This document shows, piece by piece, positions 25,319 to 39,142 of a stretch of DNA of 64,000 bases. The DNA lies in NCBI GenBank assembly GCA_963573385.1, contig CAUYLG010048348.1, positions 86,816 to 150,815 of the forward strand, written 5' to 3'. Made by a program: the position numbers and the translations under genes. Position 1 is the stretch's first letter. Each line of letters opens with the position of its first letter. Origin of the DNA: Cacajao melanocephalus. Taxonomy: Eukaryota; Chordata; Mammalia; Primates; Pitheciidae. The notes beneath the pieces are model-generated. The model was not told where the DNA came from. It made no database searches and saw only the letters and a list, made by a program, of their open reading frames with translations.

Positions 25319-28300
25319 CTAAAGAAAAGGAGGGAAAAGACAGTAGTTCAGGGAGAAGAGGTCTAAAAACAACCTAGTAAATATGGGGATTCTAACATCT
25401 TAGAAACAAAAGCATTGGTCTCATATTTTCTGAGGTTTTTTTGTGGATCGTTTTTAGGGGTTTCTTTTCTGGAGGAAAGGAAGTTACCTCCCAAAAACCC
25501 TGATGCAATTTTCAAAAAAGGAAAGTGAAGGCAGTAATCAATGGCTTTTCAAATGTTATAAAAACACATAAGTCCCTTTGCTTTTCCCACATTGAAATTC
25601 TATTTTCTGTTCCCCACTCACAGTATTTTAACGAACAATTTACAATCTTATTTTAAAATTCTATACTGATGATTGTAAAGGGTCAGGTGATCAGCTTCCT
25701 CAGAGTTTGGAATTGACACAGGTTTGGCTGTTGATTTTTAATGGCCCATAACAATGACTTGTTAGCTGCTTTAACATCGAGATGTCCTTGGTATTTATTT
25801 CTTACATGTGTGTACCTCATTCACAAAATACACTCTCCTGCTTTTATGGTAATTAACTGAGAAACCATCCCATAGATCTGGCAGTTTCAGCAGAGCTGGA
25901 GCGTGCTGTTAGGGTAAATGTAAATGATGTTCCATATTCTCCCAAGCAGGCAGAAGATGAAGGTGGCAAATGTCAGACGGCCAGTTCCCGAGGAGACACC
26001 ACATAACCTTACTCCATGCCACATTTTATGTCCTGGAAGAAGGAAGAAGGGAGGTGACAGAAGTAGCTAGCTGTAAGATCCAGTCTAGGTTTTAGGAGCT
26101 CATTTGCTCTTAATTTCATTATTCTTTAGTATCTTGTGTCTCTGTCTGAGTGTATTCAGTTTTCATTCCAGGAGGATTTATTTCTCAGGAGGATAAAGTA
26201 AACTGGAAAAGCATGGATTCCTCAAGGAAATGTTTGTCTCCAGGTGTTTTCCTACTTTAATTCAAGTCCTTCCATAAGGTCCTGACCCCAACAGAAGTCA
26301 AGTACTAATAGCATCTTCCAAATGAATCCCCAGTTTGAATTCAAGGAAAATCAAATCCCTTTAAAACTACATCTCTGTAAATTTATCAAGTATTCCCTGT
26401 ACTAATTTAGGAACATAACAACTCTCCAAACATGACTCAGCATATCACTTTGTTCCAACAACATTTACTATGAACAAACCTATGAACAACAAAAACAAAA
26501 GCAGGGGTCTAATCATTAACTTTGTGTTGTGCTGAAAAGTTATCTATCAATTCTTTCTAGCCATTTAGTGGTTATAACGTGTTTATTACGCTCAGTAATG
26601 CACTCTAAGTTACATCACGTTATGTAGAGAAGTTTAAAAAATTTATTTTGTTCTAAATTCTCTCAAATATATACAGTCTGAAATTACTCAAGAATAGGTT
26701 ATTATCAATTAATAGATTCACTGTCTGCACAGGCAATTGACAACTAACAATTGGCTTGATCTTGATTTGAACAGGAGATCTCTTTTTGTTTTGCTTAACT
26801 GTCATGCCTTGCATTATCTTAATGAATTAAGACCAATTCTTTTTTTTCAGTAATCACAATAGTGAAAATACTAAGTAATAAACAGTTTTTCACTATTGTC
26901 AACAATTTCATAAACCTCACATTTTCCTATTTAGGTCAAACTACAGAACAAGGTACAATGAAAAAGTGTGATATCAAGGATAAAGTATATTCATAGATAC
27001 CACTGGTACTAGCATAAATACTTTAATTAGAATATGAGACCAGTGCTAATGTGTCTGCATTATCTTTTGCATTTTATTTTTGGTCCTTCTAAATTCACAG
27101 TTTCTCTAGAATTAAAATGAATTTGAGGCTGACTTCACTAGTGGCATTATTCTGTATTGTACAGGTTCACGGTTTTAATTTAGTCACAGAGAAAATTTGC
27201 CACCAGAAACAAGGCACTAGTTTTCTCCTTAACATTTCTGTGTTCAAAAACTATGAGCAAATATGAAATGATTACTACATAAATATGTATACAGATATAC
27301 AAAATCTAGCTTGGTAAAAATAATGAAATTTGAAAGTTATTGCAGAGAAACTGAGTATTTTAAAATAGAAATACCTAGAAGACAAACTTCTAAAAAGAGT
27401 GTCTCACAGGGAGAGAGAGCCACCATTTTCTGGATTATGTATCTTTTCTGATGACATATTTGAGATGACAGACATCAGGGAAATGGGCCACACGACCTCT
27501 TTAAAATGATATACGAAGCTGATCTTGCATGATAAGACAAGTAAGAGTCTGGGCCAGTCAGGGTTTCAGCACAACTACAGAATTTAAAATACTATGCTCC
27601 TTTGTTCTTGATAAATAGGTATGGCTAACAACAGAGTGGCCTTTTCTTGTTTCTAATTACTCCATCTGACCAGAGACAGGTAGATGCCCTGTTTCTTTTC
27701 AGCCTGCCTTATTTGACCAAGTATAATGTAGGTTGGGAAGAAAGGAATGCTTGCAATCTGAAACTCCAACTAAACTCTTCTACATTGAACTAAAAAATCC
27801 CTGACCAAAAATTCAATAACACATTTTCCATGGTCAGTATCACAGACATTCTGCAAAGGACTCAGCTTATGTGGCATACATTCCTATTGCCCACCAAACT
27901 GGAAGTGTTTCAATGTCAGTCAACTCATCAGAGCATCATAAGAGGAGCTGGAATACACCTTTTACAAAGACGGAAGTGAAACTGAGGAACCTATGTCCAG
28001 TTCCACACTAGGAACTTAATAAAGCATGAACCAATCAATCTCTCTGTTTTCCTAGACAGTTCAGATATGGTTTTGTTTTAATTATCTTGATATCCTTTGA
28101 TTCTTTACTAACCATTACAAGGTACAACCAATCATCCTCTGCTAATGATTCCAGATAATTCTGACTTGGTGTTGAAAGAATAGTACAGGAGGTTCTTGGT
28201 ATTTTAACTCATCTTCAAATCACGTGCCTCTAAGCACATTTTTAGAAGACCAATGGAGAAAGGGTAGGGATCTGCAAGGAATCCTTGCAGTTAAAGTATT

Positions 28301-30389
28301 TGTTTCACAAGTGGGAGGTATCTCCTACTATTCCACAAACATACTAAAAAAGGGATTTTATTATGTTATGTTTATAAACAATGCCAATCTACCTAGCCAT
28401 GTGTTCCTCTGAGACAGCTTTCTATAAAGGATACTATTAATGGATTTCTGGTTCAATCTGCCTATGATGTCATTATTTCCAAGATCTTGAAAGAGACTAT
28501 TTTATTTGGGGCGGCTGTAGGCTCTATTTCAACAATTGTACAAAAGCACCATTATTCCCCAGGAACCCAATAAAAAAAAACTGTTTTATCTTTAAAGTTC
28601 AACTGTTGTTGTTCATTTCTATAACAGGACAGAAACTTGTGAGTAGCACATTAGATATAGCCACAGGCTTTTCATTTTACTTTTAAAGGTTGGCCCTTAG
28701 CATTGTGAAGCTGACTTTAATGGATAACCAGCAACAGTTTGCACCTGTTCACAAATTGATTTCACACTTGACTACTAGGTTTTTCAGAGACAATTCAAAT
28801 TGCTTTTGTGTATGGGGTATATTTTTTTATTCAACTCTTAGGACTTAATGTGGTTTGGCAATGCTTTGTAATTACACTTGCAATTCATCAGCAATAAGAC
28901 ATAACTTGTTTCATGAGAAGCGAGGAGCCTAAATATCCTTTTTTCTTCAGAGTACTAGGAGAGATTACCTCTCTCTTTCCCTTTTTCTTTCTCTCTCCCT
29001 TTCTGCCCACTCCCCACACAAGTTTGAAGGCTTGTACATACAGGAGTATACATGAACACATACAGAGGGTCCTTCATTAACCTGCCTTGACACAGAACTT
29101 TATTGCAAAGGATTTTAGAGAAAAAAACTATTACCGAGGTGCATGGCAACTATAAATTAAATGATTATAAATTACAAACAATTGTCATTAGTCTCTCATT
29201 CCTCCAAAATGCATTATCTTAACCAGTGAAGTGCCAAAATTGGACACTCAGGGAATGCTGGGTAGGTGAAAAAAAGAAAGCCACCAACTTGTGCAGATCC
29301 AGAAGTCAAGGGGAAAAATAGGTAATCAACCATACTCTAGCTAATGTGACCAAAATTCACACTATGGCCTATGTGTTGGTTTGAATATAACAAAAAATGC
29401 CAATTGTGTCCATTTACTACAAGCACTCTACCCAAGCATGTGAAGGATGAGAATCCAGAAATACTAGTTGTACAGCTTGCAGGACCATCTATTAAGCCAT
29501 GAGTAATTGAAATAAATATTTTTTCATCAGATCACATACCATCAGATAAATAGAAACAACTATATATCTGTATTATTGTCTGCTTTCAAAATAGACATAA
29601 CTATTTATTTTCATATTTTTCCAATGAAAAATTAACACTGCCCTCCTTTTAAAAACAAAAGCCCAGGTTAGCACATGTACAGTCATGATCTAACAAGCCC
29701 AGAGGTAAATCTCCAAAACCACCAGCCATACAAGGCTATTATCACAAATCTGAGTACACCAAAGTTGTTTTATGCCCTTTTCATAGCAAAGGAGAGGATC
29801 AAACACAGGACTGAGCTGCTGACTAAGGGAAATTTCCAGCATCTGAAGGTTTCTAGTGATTTTTCAGACGTTAATGCCTATAACATGCTAAGATGCCAAA
29901 GCGGGCATTTACAGGGAAAAGAATGAACCAGATCTGGGTCTCCTAGCAACTCTGAACCCACACTACCATTCCCAAACTAGGTGGAAAAGGGACTGCCCAA
30001 CCACTAACTATAGCCAACTGGATAGGCCCAAATCCACTTTTATCATCTTTTCTCAAATTGCACAGGCATTATCCAAGTCACTCCCCTCATGAGATCATAA
30101 GTTCCTTGAGGATAAGAGCCCCTCAGTCATAAATATACACTTTTATACTACTAATACAATCTCTTGTTCCCAATAGACATTAAATACATGTATGAAGTAA
30201 CGAAATGGAACTCTATACATTCTATGCATTTGTTACAGCTATAAGTTTTTCATAAAGTTGCATAAGCCTATAGACCTAATTGTAGCAGGTCAGAGACAAG
30301 AAAGCATATTTGGAAATATCAGCACTAGTCTAACTACCAAGTACTTGGGCATTATTTCAAAGTCAGCTTCCATCTGATTACCAACACCT

Positions 30390-30565
30390 CATTTTAAAAC
30401 ATACGACTTTGTAAGGTCCAAAGGGCTTCCATGTCTTGCTCTTCTTTGAACCTGACATCAATACTGTGAAGAAGAAAGTATCATCTCCATTTCTTACATG
30501 AGGAATTTACAAGCATTGAGTTTAAGTACTTGCTAAAGGTCACAAGTGAAAAAACTGAGAAAAGT
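30390..30565 (-). repeat. MIR SINE (diverged)
   Basis: Plus strand reads weak antisense MIR: TATCATCTCCATTTCTTACATGAGGAATTT, then TTGCTAAAGGTCACAAG. The match is partial. Confidence 0.5.
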
Positions 30566-33539
30566 ATCCAATCCTTCAGCTCCTGAACTGGTCAATTCCC
30601 TTCCCAAGCACATCAATACAATGCATATCCAAGTAAACCCACAAATGCACACAGACTCTTCATATATACATCTTTATCCTCCTAAAATATTCATAAAACT
30701 GGTCTACCCTTTTCATTTCAACCCACTTCATGCTAGTACTTACTTATTTCAAATGGCTTTTCCCACTCACACAAGGCTAGGTAATTTACTGACAAAACTC
30801 CAACAGGTTTCGTTGACCAGTTGCACCAATTCTTAGATGGCCTGGTTTTGGAGCTTGCCTCTTCTGGGGCACTCACCAAGGGAACTTTGCTATCAGAGAC
30901 AGGGGTGTGCTGTTTCAGAGAGCCTCACTAGGGAGATACCATTACAGTGTGTAATGGAGGGAAGCCAATTCTAAGATCATTTGATCAGAAAGAGCTGAGC
31001 TACTTGTTAGGCAGGAGATCTGCAAAAGCAGCCGGACAAGCTAGAGAGGCACTAGCTCTTTTTACAGCTGCCTAGTTTCAATCTTAGATCATGTAAGAGA
31101 TAGCTCACGCTGACATACATACAGGCACACTCACACAGCATACATTCATGTTCTCTCTCATACAAACAAGCAAATGAGGTCAGTTCTGCTGTAATATTGT
31201 TTTCTGCTAATATTTTTATGAGTGACTTCCATTGTTTTCAGCAGGAACTTGACACTAATTGAGTCCAAGAAGCCAGCATATTATAGTTGCAGATTTCATG
31301 GACAGGTTGCAAATAAGGAAGTTAATAGGTATAGTCCAGCATCCAGACTCCATATACTGCATATAAGGAACAAATCATTCTTTTTCTTTTTTAAAATATA
31401 GTTCTTTTTAGAATGACTTCTTAAGCTCCTAGACATATGCAGCACCATACTTTATTATTCATTGTGTATGCTGCATGAGCTAATGCCCAGAAAATGCTAA
31501 TGATTATCTGACATGTACTTATATTGGCAAACTGATGCATTATTACAGGTTTCAGCTTTCTATTTCCAATAATGATGCCTCCAAAAAGAGAAAATAAGAT
31601 CTGTAAAGAATAGAGGTAGAAATATTTCAAGAATTAAAAAATCAAAAGTAATTACCCTAAAAGATGCCTCAAATAAATTGGTGGGAAAAAAGAAAAAGGA
31701 AGCAAAACCTTGTAAGAAAACATTTCCTAGTTCTCCAAGAACATAATATCATTGGAAGCATTCAGATGGAACAACTTAGATACAGACTAACATCCCAAGC
31801 AAGCAAGATATGGCAAACTAATGTCTTGAGTCTCCAGAGGTCTCCCTGCTATCTGTTACTATGCATAGATAATAATTATACCCTTCATTGATCCACACCA
31901 GTGAAATATCAACAAATACCCTCAAATTTAAACTCAGAAATTCAATTCATGAATTTCCTAGAGATTTCTGCATACCAAAGAGGTTCCTGAATGTTGCTTT
32001 TCAACCTGTGTGTCATGGCTCATCATCTTAGGTCCTTGCTCTATTCCCAATTTCCCTGTACCCAAGTCAGCTTTCTACAAGGAAGGTGCCCATTTCACAT
32101 CTGAAGAAGAGCTACCTGGGGCAATGGAGATTTGTTATTATTTCTAAACTAGGAACTGAAACCAATTTAGCAAATTCACAGTTCACCAAAAAGGTGACTT
32201 CTTGCTGGAACTGGAAGTTAAAGAATTTGAAGTGGTATAAAATGCAACAACTCTTCCTCAAGTTTTTGCCCCTTGACCTAAGTTTACATGCCCATATTTT
32301 AAAAGAGCTGACCATGCATTTCAACATTTGAGAGCTATGTTTAGGAAGAGGAAATAACATCTATTAAAAGCAGGCTTTCCTAAAATACTGAAGGAAGAAT
32401 GGAACATGACAAGACTTACTTTCTATCCATCCCACTTCACAATGGTAGGGGATAAATGTTCAGCTGACAAGGGCCTTACTTGTAGGAATTCCCCATCTTT
32501 GAGCCCACCAGACAAATGTTTTGCATTACAGAAAACTCGCATGAGAATTTGAAAAACGATGATAATACACCCAAAGCAGTCTCTTTAGAAATTAAAAGCC
32601 TGATCTGAAGGACAAACTCATGATTGAGTATGTTGATTTTCCCATGGCCTTTCTGTGCACAGCTTACACAAGCTCATAATTTGCAAGTGGCTGAATGCTT
32701 ATTACTTTACTACCTGGTTGCAGCTGCTGCTGTCCACCTATAGAATATATGGCTCATCATTAGTTCATGCTAGAGTAGATGTCTACCCCAGCACAAGATC
32801 AGCTTTACTTCTCTAGTGTTCATACACATGCAAAGCAAAGACTGCTATGTGCTTAAGTCTTTCTGTGGACCTGGGAAGCCCTCAAGCTGAGATCACAGGG
32901 CCAAGCCCTCACCACAAAGGAAGGAAGATAGGGTATTTGGGGAGGAAAACTGCATATAAAACAGATCAGGGCTTGGTGCAAGGAGCTGTAATCAGCAGGC
33001 CTGAGGGTAAATTGGTCAGTAGTTCTTGAGTCATTCCTGTGGAACCTGTACTGTAGCCTATAGTACATTCTGACAAAAGCACTAGACAGAGAGAAAGGGG
33101 AGGAAACTCGGGTGTTCATAATAAATGTATATACCTCTGTATCAAATGATGCCCATCTTACAGTGTTCTTTCTTCTTCAAGATTGAGCCTGATAAATCCC
33201 CTGCGTCATAGTACTCCCAATTATGCCAGTCAATCACCAGCCAGTTTCGTGGTCTTCAGTAGATCACCTAGGCATGCCCTATACTCTTCTGCACACCTTA
33301 ATAATAAAGGTCTATAGGTCACACAGCTTCATAATGAGAGGAAAAGAAAAGATCTTATGTCAGTCCAACATTCCTTTTTACAGGAAAATATACCAACTAA
33401 TGCTTTCGCCTTGTTGATTTCCGGTTGACTTTCATTTCAAAAAATCCTGAGCCCCAAGCAGAGAGGTATCACTCTGAGGTATAAGATAGTAACTCCAAGA
33501 ACATATTATTGAGGTCCCTTAAATAACCCATCTTTGCCA

Positions 33540-33670
33540 GAATTCACTTACTCAAACCACAAATATTTACCAGTGCCTATGTCCTAGGCATCATACTAAG
33601 TAATGGGTGTAAGCAGATAAATAAGTGCCTAGCTCTGAATTAGGTTATAGGCTCCAGCAGAGAGTTTCAT
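33540..33670 (+). repeat. Ancient interspersed repeat fragment
   Basis: AACCACAAATATTTACCAGTG, TCCTAGGCATCATACTAAGT and AGATAAATAAGTGCCTAGC match the common old 'caaatatttattgagcacctactatg' repeat. Family name not assigned. Confidence 0.5.
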
Positions 33671-33924
33671 TCCTGGCCACACATTGTATGTAAAATATAC
33701 ATCATATACAGACAAAAATAGAACTACAAAACAAGTAAGGATAAGTGCATTGCAAAATGAGAAGTAAAATTTAAAAAAGAGGAGCTATAGCACTTCAGAA
33801 GCGGGCAAGATTCTCTTCACCTAATTTCTGCATTAGAAATCATACTACTACGCACAAGCAATGTGTTTGGTATTGTTTCAGGGAACATAGCTGCCTGGCC
33901 TTACATCCCCCAACCACCAACATT

Positions 33925-35210
33925 CATATGTACCAGGTATTATGTCAGGTATAGGGAGCTTACAAAGAGAGATGAATAAAGACAAATCTCTATCTTCAAA
34001 CAGCTTCTAGTCTAGTGAGGAAGGCAGACATGCATATATACAATAAGAATACAGTGTGATACAATCTAGGTACGCACAAGATGCTTTGAAGGGACAGAGC
34101 GGGAAGGATAGCTAATATTCCCAGAGGGGTCAGAGGATATAGCACTTGAGCAGGGTATGGAAGGATGAGCAGGAATTCAAGAGGATTTGAAAGGTAGGAA
34201 GCAGTAGGTTGGTGTAAAGTATTATCATTCAACAGTATATTTCAACCAATGAATACTTCAAGTATGCTAGATTAGGTTTCTTAGCCTTGGGCCCCTGTTT
34301 CTGCTGGACTGAATGATATTGGTACTATATAAGCAAAAGACTAGATCTCAAAACTGTGGAAGAAAATAATATATGTAAGGCTTAAAAGCATTTTTAGAAC
34401 TGTATCCATAAGCACAAGTGATCTCTTTGGGGAAATTTATTAGGCACATAACACTAGGAAAAAGAAACCTACCTTCCATGTTACATTTAAGAACTAAGTT
34501 GCATCTTGTTAGGCAGACTTAATTTGGGGGGTTGATTTTTATTTAGTAGGTTTTTTATAAACCCAAAATAATTGTTTCTGACAGGAAGAATGACTAATCC
34601 TAGCTCTACTTCTGGATTTTTCTGTGGTTCTGAGAAAATCATTAAACCTTCATAAATGTATTCATCATTTACATAGTATTTATTATGTGCAAACGTAGGC
34701 ATTGGATATTTTGAAAGGACCATGGAAGAAGGGTAGCTAATGCTGCCTAGAGGGGTCAGAGGATATAGCACTTGAGCAGGGTATTAAAAGAAAGTAGGAG
34801 TTCACCAGGTTCTAGGGTGAGAGATGAACAAAATTGCTCCTGCCCTTGAAGAGACTTAAAATGTAATAGACGTCAGCCATGATATCTCAGTGCAAAGATG
34901 AGAAAAGGCTGCTATGGAAGGACTCCCAACAGCCTGAAGGAGGAAGCTTCACAGGGGAAGTACACTTGAGTTGAATTAGGAAGAACAATTAACCACACCA
35001 TTTTTCAGGTCAAGCAACAAGGTGTATTAAGGAGATTGGGGACAAAAAAGAGGAATGGAAAAAATAAGATCCACAGAGACAAATTAAGAAGGGTTTAATA
35101 TGCCTTTCTACAAGGGTTGGACTCCTCTTGTGTATATGAAGAGGTTTCAAGTAGTGAAATAGCATGATTAACTTTGAATTTCAGAACTATTACTCAGGTG
35201 ACAATGTAGC
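33925..35210 (+). repeat. Two overlapping copies of one ancient repeat
   Basis: Both copies carry the head 'accaggtattatgtcagg' type sequence, then GAGCTTACAAAG or an equivalent, and share a 36-bp perfect stretch (AGAGGGGTCAGAGGATATAG followed by CACTTGAGCAGGGTAT) at 34123-34158 and 34749-34784. The second copy continues to 35210 with 'GGACTCCTCTTG' and 'GAATTTCAGAACTATTACTC'. It belongs to the same unnamed mammalian-wide repeat seen at 15 kb and 44.7 kb. Confidence 0.55.
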
Positions 35211-35789
35211 AGATATCTAAGGTTGAAGACTTGGGAAAGGTTTTTCCTGTGGAGTCAGATGTTACAGGTAGCAACATGGAAATTATTTTGAAAACTGACA
35301 ACACTAAGGTAATTGGTCAGAAGAGAGGAAGCATATGCAGCATGGGAATTGGTAGATATGAGAAGAGAGATGTCAAGAGAGGTCTCTACAGTGGACATTG
35401 GCTAAAAATGGTAGAGATGCTAGGCTTGATAGGATTAACTGTTCTCAGGACCCCAAATGGAAATCAGGGTAGACATATATTTCTATGCCAAGAGGTCCAG
35501 AGGAGTATGGGAGGCCTAGTGGTTTTTGTAGGCTTTAGTTTACATTTGGGATTCCAAACAGAACTATGCCTCCGTTTCCATATTTGTGAAATGAAAATAG
35601 CCAAATACCTTAGAATGGGGATGAAAAACAACTATTGAAGTTAGTGTGCTGATAACAAATATGAATATATTGGAAGTCCCTTGTATTAGCAACCATTAGA
35701 CCACTTGTAATAATTACACTCGAAAGAGAGTAAGAACAAATTATTCTAATATTTTTGGCCAATACAACAGCACTTATAATAAGTAGTGA

Positions 35790-36330
35790 AAAGTATCACA
35801 TTGGGGTCACCACCTGAGACCTCAATGATGTCGGAGTCACCACCTGAGATGTCGCTCACCACCTGCAGAGGTCTGTCCTGCAGACCCTGACAAAATGAAT
35901 ACACTTGCATGCACTAGTCTGAGTGGGCTAGGGATGGTCGTTTGCTGCTTTCAGAAGATGACTGCAGCTAACCGACCCTCACTCCCTGTAACTGCTCACA
36001 TTTTATTCGGGGTAGATTTAACAACAGAGGTTCTAAGTCAACATGCTTGTGGATGATTAACATGGTTAAAATAGTGGTCTTACGAATGACAAAAGCTTTA
36101 GGTTACAGGGGCCCAGAGTAAACACCATAAATGGGTAATTCCCCTTTGACTTCCCCCAGAGGGCCATCCAGCACAAAGTTTACATGAACAAACAAATTAG
36201 AGTAAAGACAAAGGAATGTGGGGTAAACAGACTTAACTGGGGAAGCTTTCATTTTCCCTCGATTTTACCCTATGCTAATGTAATGAACTGGCTGCCTTCA
36301 GCCCGTTCCAATAAAACCTTTCAGCCATCC
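35790..36330 (+). repeat. Possible solo LTR-like repeat
   Basis: The segment has features of a retroviral LTR: a polyadenylation signal AATAAA at 36310-36315 near the right end, internal short repeats (GTCACCACCTGAGA at about 35805 and 35836) and a base composition unlike its neighbours. No matching terminal TG..CA ends or target duplication were established. This is a weak call made mainly from texture. Confidence 0.25.
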
Positions 36331-36829
36331 AAAAGGTTTGAGACTATAATCTTCTATCCTTCCCTAATACTTCCCTAATATTTTGCCAGCCACCCTGAGT
36401 GAATTCCAACAATAAGTTTTCTATAAAATTCATCTAAATTTTTATCCAGACTAACAGCAAACATAATAATTCTACCAAGACTACAATATGCAAAGATCAG
36501 AGGATAAAACCAATGACATGATAGAAATATCAGTGAGAATTTAACTAGCACTATATCTAGTGGGAAGCAATATCTAAGCATCTATCTTTGAGAAGTATAA
36601 ACTACATAGCAAGTAATTAAAAAAACTGAAAACATCAATTCGCATGTAGTGGAAAAACTGTATCTCTAGTTATATCTATTCCTCACAATAGAGAGAGCAC
36701 TATTAAGACAAATTGTAGCAGTGGTTCTAACACATTCATTTAGTATTATGAAACTTTTCAATGGAGAGTTGGACATGTGGGATGAAGATATTAGTTTGGA
36801 GGCCATTAGCATGGGAATATGCACAATTG

Positions 36830-37035
36830 CTCAGGAAGACTGTAGAATGAGAAAGAGGACCAGACCAGATCTCTGTGGAACATGAACATCTAGGGGTTGG
36901 AAGAGGAAGAACGACTAATAAGCCCTGAGAAAGATGGTCAAAGAGGTGGGAGAACTGATATGTTGTCACAGAAACCAAGAGAGGAGTGCTTCAAGATGAA
37001 TGTTTGGCTATGACAAAAATGTTACAGAGAGGCCA
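36830..37035 (+). repeat. Ancient interspersed repeat fragment
   Basis: GGAACATGAACATCTAGGGGTTGGAAGAG, TGTCACAGAAACCAAGAGAGG and GTTACAGAGAGGCCAAAAGTG match the distal part of the same common unnamed repeat seen at 34-35.2 kb. Confidence 0.5.
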
Positions 37036-37499
37036 AAAGTGCTTCTATCTTTCTGTCCTCCCATCCTCTCCCTAAAGTTTACTAAACCTGATGTCTTGTA
37101 ATTCTCATGTCAGAAGAGAAATGGCCAAGTGGCACCCCAGGTCTGTTAAAGTTTTCCATATGTTTTAAGAATCTCCAGACTCTGAACATTTGGTGTTACT
37201 GGAGCAGCAAGAGGAGAACCACTCAGTACTTATACCTCAAGATTTTCCTCTTGGTGGTGAATAGCACTACTATGGTGCTCAGTAGTGATAACACAGCTAT
37301 GTTTGGAAAGGTACTGCTATGATGTTACATTTGTTTCACTCTTGAAACATTCTGGGCATTGCACAAGATACAAAGAGAAACACCTATGGTAGATAAACTG
37401 TAGCTCACATTTAGATATTTTTGTCACAAGAAGGATTATGCTCAGTTTAAATCGCTCTTATTTGCTAACTTAAGCCCCCAAAAGCTTTACCAAGTGAAG

Positions 37500-37690
37500 G
37501 TGCAAATATTCAATCTGGACTGGTGCCTTCTCAGCCTAGCACTGCCACCCATGAACTGCATGACATTGGGTGCATCTCTTTGCCCCTCTGAAGGTATTTC
37601 TTCAACTAGAAAATATGATCACCTCACCAGTAGATTGTGAGGATCACATGATCCACATTTGGGAACTGCTTTGAAGTAATTTAAGACATT
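37500..37690 (+). repeat. MIR SINE
   Basis: Sense MIR with ACTGCATGACATTGGGTGCA, CTTTGCCCCTCTGAAGG, AACTAGAAAATATGATCACC and GTGAGGATCACATG in consensus order. Confidence 0.7.
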
Positions 37691-37759
37691 CTACAGATAG
37701 ATGTTTACAGTTTATTGCCACAGATTTCACAAGTCATAAAGAAAATCTCTATCACTTGC

Positions 37760-37985
37760 TGAAATCTTATGGCCCAGGTACTCTGCTAAAAGTTACTCAC
37801 GCACAAGTTCACATAACTTGCATAACCCCATGAGATGTTATTATTACAATATTTCCATTCTACATATCAAGAAGCACACTCATTAAGTCACTTGACCAAG
37901 ATCACAGAACTAGTAAATGTACTGGTAAGATTACAGCATCCCATGTCTATGTGACATCAATGCCCATGCTCTTATTTCTGTTTCT
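37760..37985 (-). repeat. MIR SINE
   Basis: Antisense MIR on the plus strand: CCAGGTACTCTGCTAAAAG, CATAACCCCATGAGATG, CATTCTACATATCAAGAAGC, TCACTTGACCAAGATCACAG and a closing CCATGCTCTTATTTC. It faces the MIR at 37.5 kb. Confidence 0.75.
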
Positions 37986-38634
37986 TAAGTCATAAGTCAC
38001 ACGAAGTTTCATATTAAATTCTACAGTTATTCACAGCTTTTGCATGAACATGAATGTTCTTAGGGCTTTTGAGTAAATAAACTGTGCTTCCACTGTGGTG
38101 TTTGGGACCAAAGCCTAAAAATAAGCAGACCTTCCACCCACAAAGCAACATTTCAACAACCAGAATCAAGGACAGAAGAATGCCTACGATAGGAGAACAA
38201 ATTGCTGGTTCCACCTGCATCAGGAATCTCTTCTACTCCCCACCCCCACAAGTTTGTGTACCAGCAAATAAAGGAGGCATCACTGAGGGCTTTACTGATT
38301 TCAAGGGGGGAAGTAGGACTGGAGGGGATAGCTAAACAAAGAGGAAACATTGCTCCAAGAAAAGCATGTCCTAAAGAGACACAGGAATTGAGGAAACTCT
38401 CTGTGAACTAATCCTATTTTTCACTCATCGTTTTGAGTGGGAATGAGCACTGACACCTAGCTTGTGGCCAGGCAAAAATAACGACTTAAAGGAAAACAGG
38501 CAACAAGTCCTGTGAAAATCAGTCTTTGGCTGCAAAGAACCATACTGTTTCCCTGTTATGTCAAGGATCTGTCCCTTTGAAGGTACCTACCTCAAAAGGC
38601 TATGGTAAAGATAATAAGCTCTATCCTGTGTTAA

Positions 38635-38910
38635 ACATTTACTATAAGCCAGACATTTTGCTAAACATTTTCATATATTGTCTTATTTCATCCTCTTAAC
38701 AACTCCAGGAGGTAGATGACATTAGTGTCACTCCCATTTTACACGTGAGGACACTGAGGCTTAAGGAGGATAATTAATTTCTCTTTACTTGATCTTAGCC
38801 AAAAGGCCTGAGAAACAATGGGGATAATTTCTCACACACAGCTAGGAAGTGTCCAAACTGGGATTCAAATGCTGATCTGGCTGATACCAGACCTGGTGCT
38901 CCTTACACCT
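38635..38910 (-). repeat. MIR SINE interrupted by a U2 snRNA fragment
   Basis: Antisense MIR: AAGCCAGACATTTTGCTAAAC, CATCCTCTTAACAACTCCAGG, CATTTTACACGTGAGGACAC, GAGGCTTAAGGAGG. After an interruption at about 38784-38821 it resumes at CACACAGCTAGGAAG, GGGATTCAAATGC and GGTGCTCCTTACACC. The interruption is the U2-like insert listed next. Confidence 0.85.
38787..38819 (-). pseudogene. U2 snRNA 5'-end retrofragment
   Basis: On the minus strand the 33 bases from 38819 to 38787 match nucleotides 1-32 of U2 snRNA, with two substitutions and one inserted base. The diagnostic core GGCCTTTTGGCTAAGATCAA is perfect. It stops at U2 position 32 with no poly(A). Flanking sequence repeats imperfectly (GGATAATTAATTTCTC at 38768, GGATAATTTCTC at 38822), consistent with a target-site duplication. 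This is a truncated, tailless snRNA pseudogene, not a functional snRNA: the Sm site and stem-loops are absent. Confidence 0.85.
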
Positions 38911-39142
38911 CTATCGAAATGGAAGAATGGGTTATTAAACATTTTGAAAAGCATAAAATATCATGTAAATGCAGTAGGTTTTCTCAGTGCTTCTCACTGA
39001 ATTCAAGCACATTTTGACAGGTACATTTTTTATTTTCTAATATTCAGCCAGTAGAGCAAATTATATAAATTGCCTTTGGTGAATCTTGATGTAATGGGCA
39101 CAGTTTTCCAAATGTAAAATCGCCCAGCTGTTTCCCTTAAGC

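Noticed and set aside
35231..35638. 135-codon plus-strand frame
   Set aside because: It lies across the end of an ancient repeat and a MIR-like piece, with no homology and no conserved start context.
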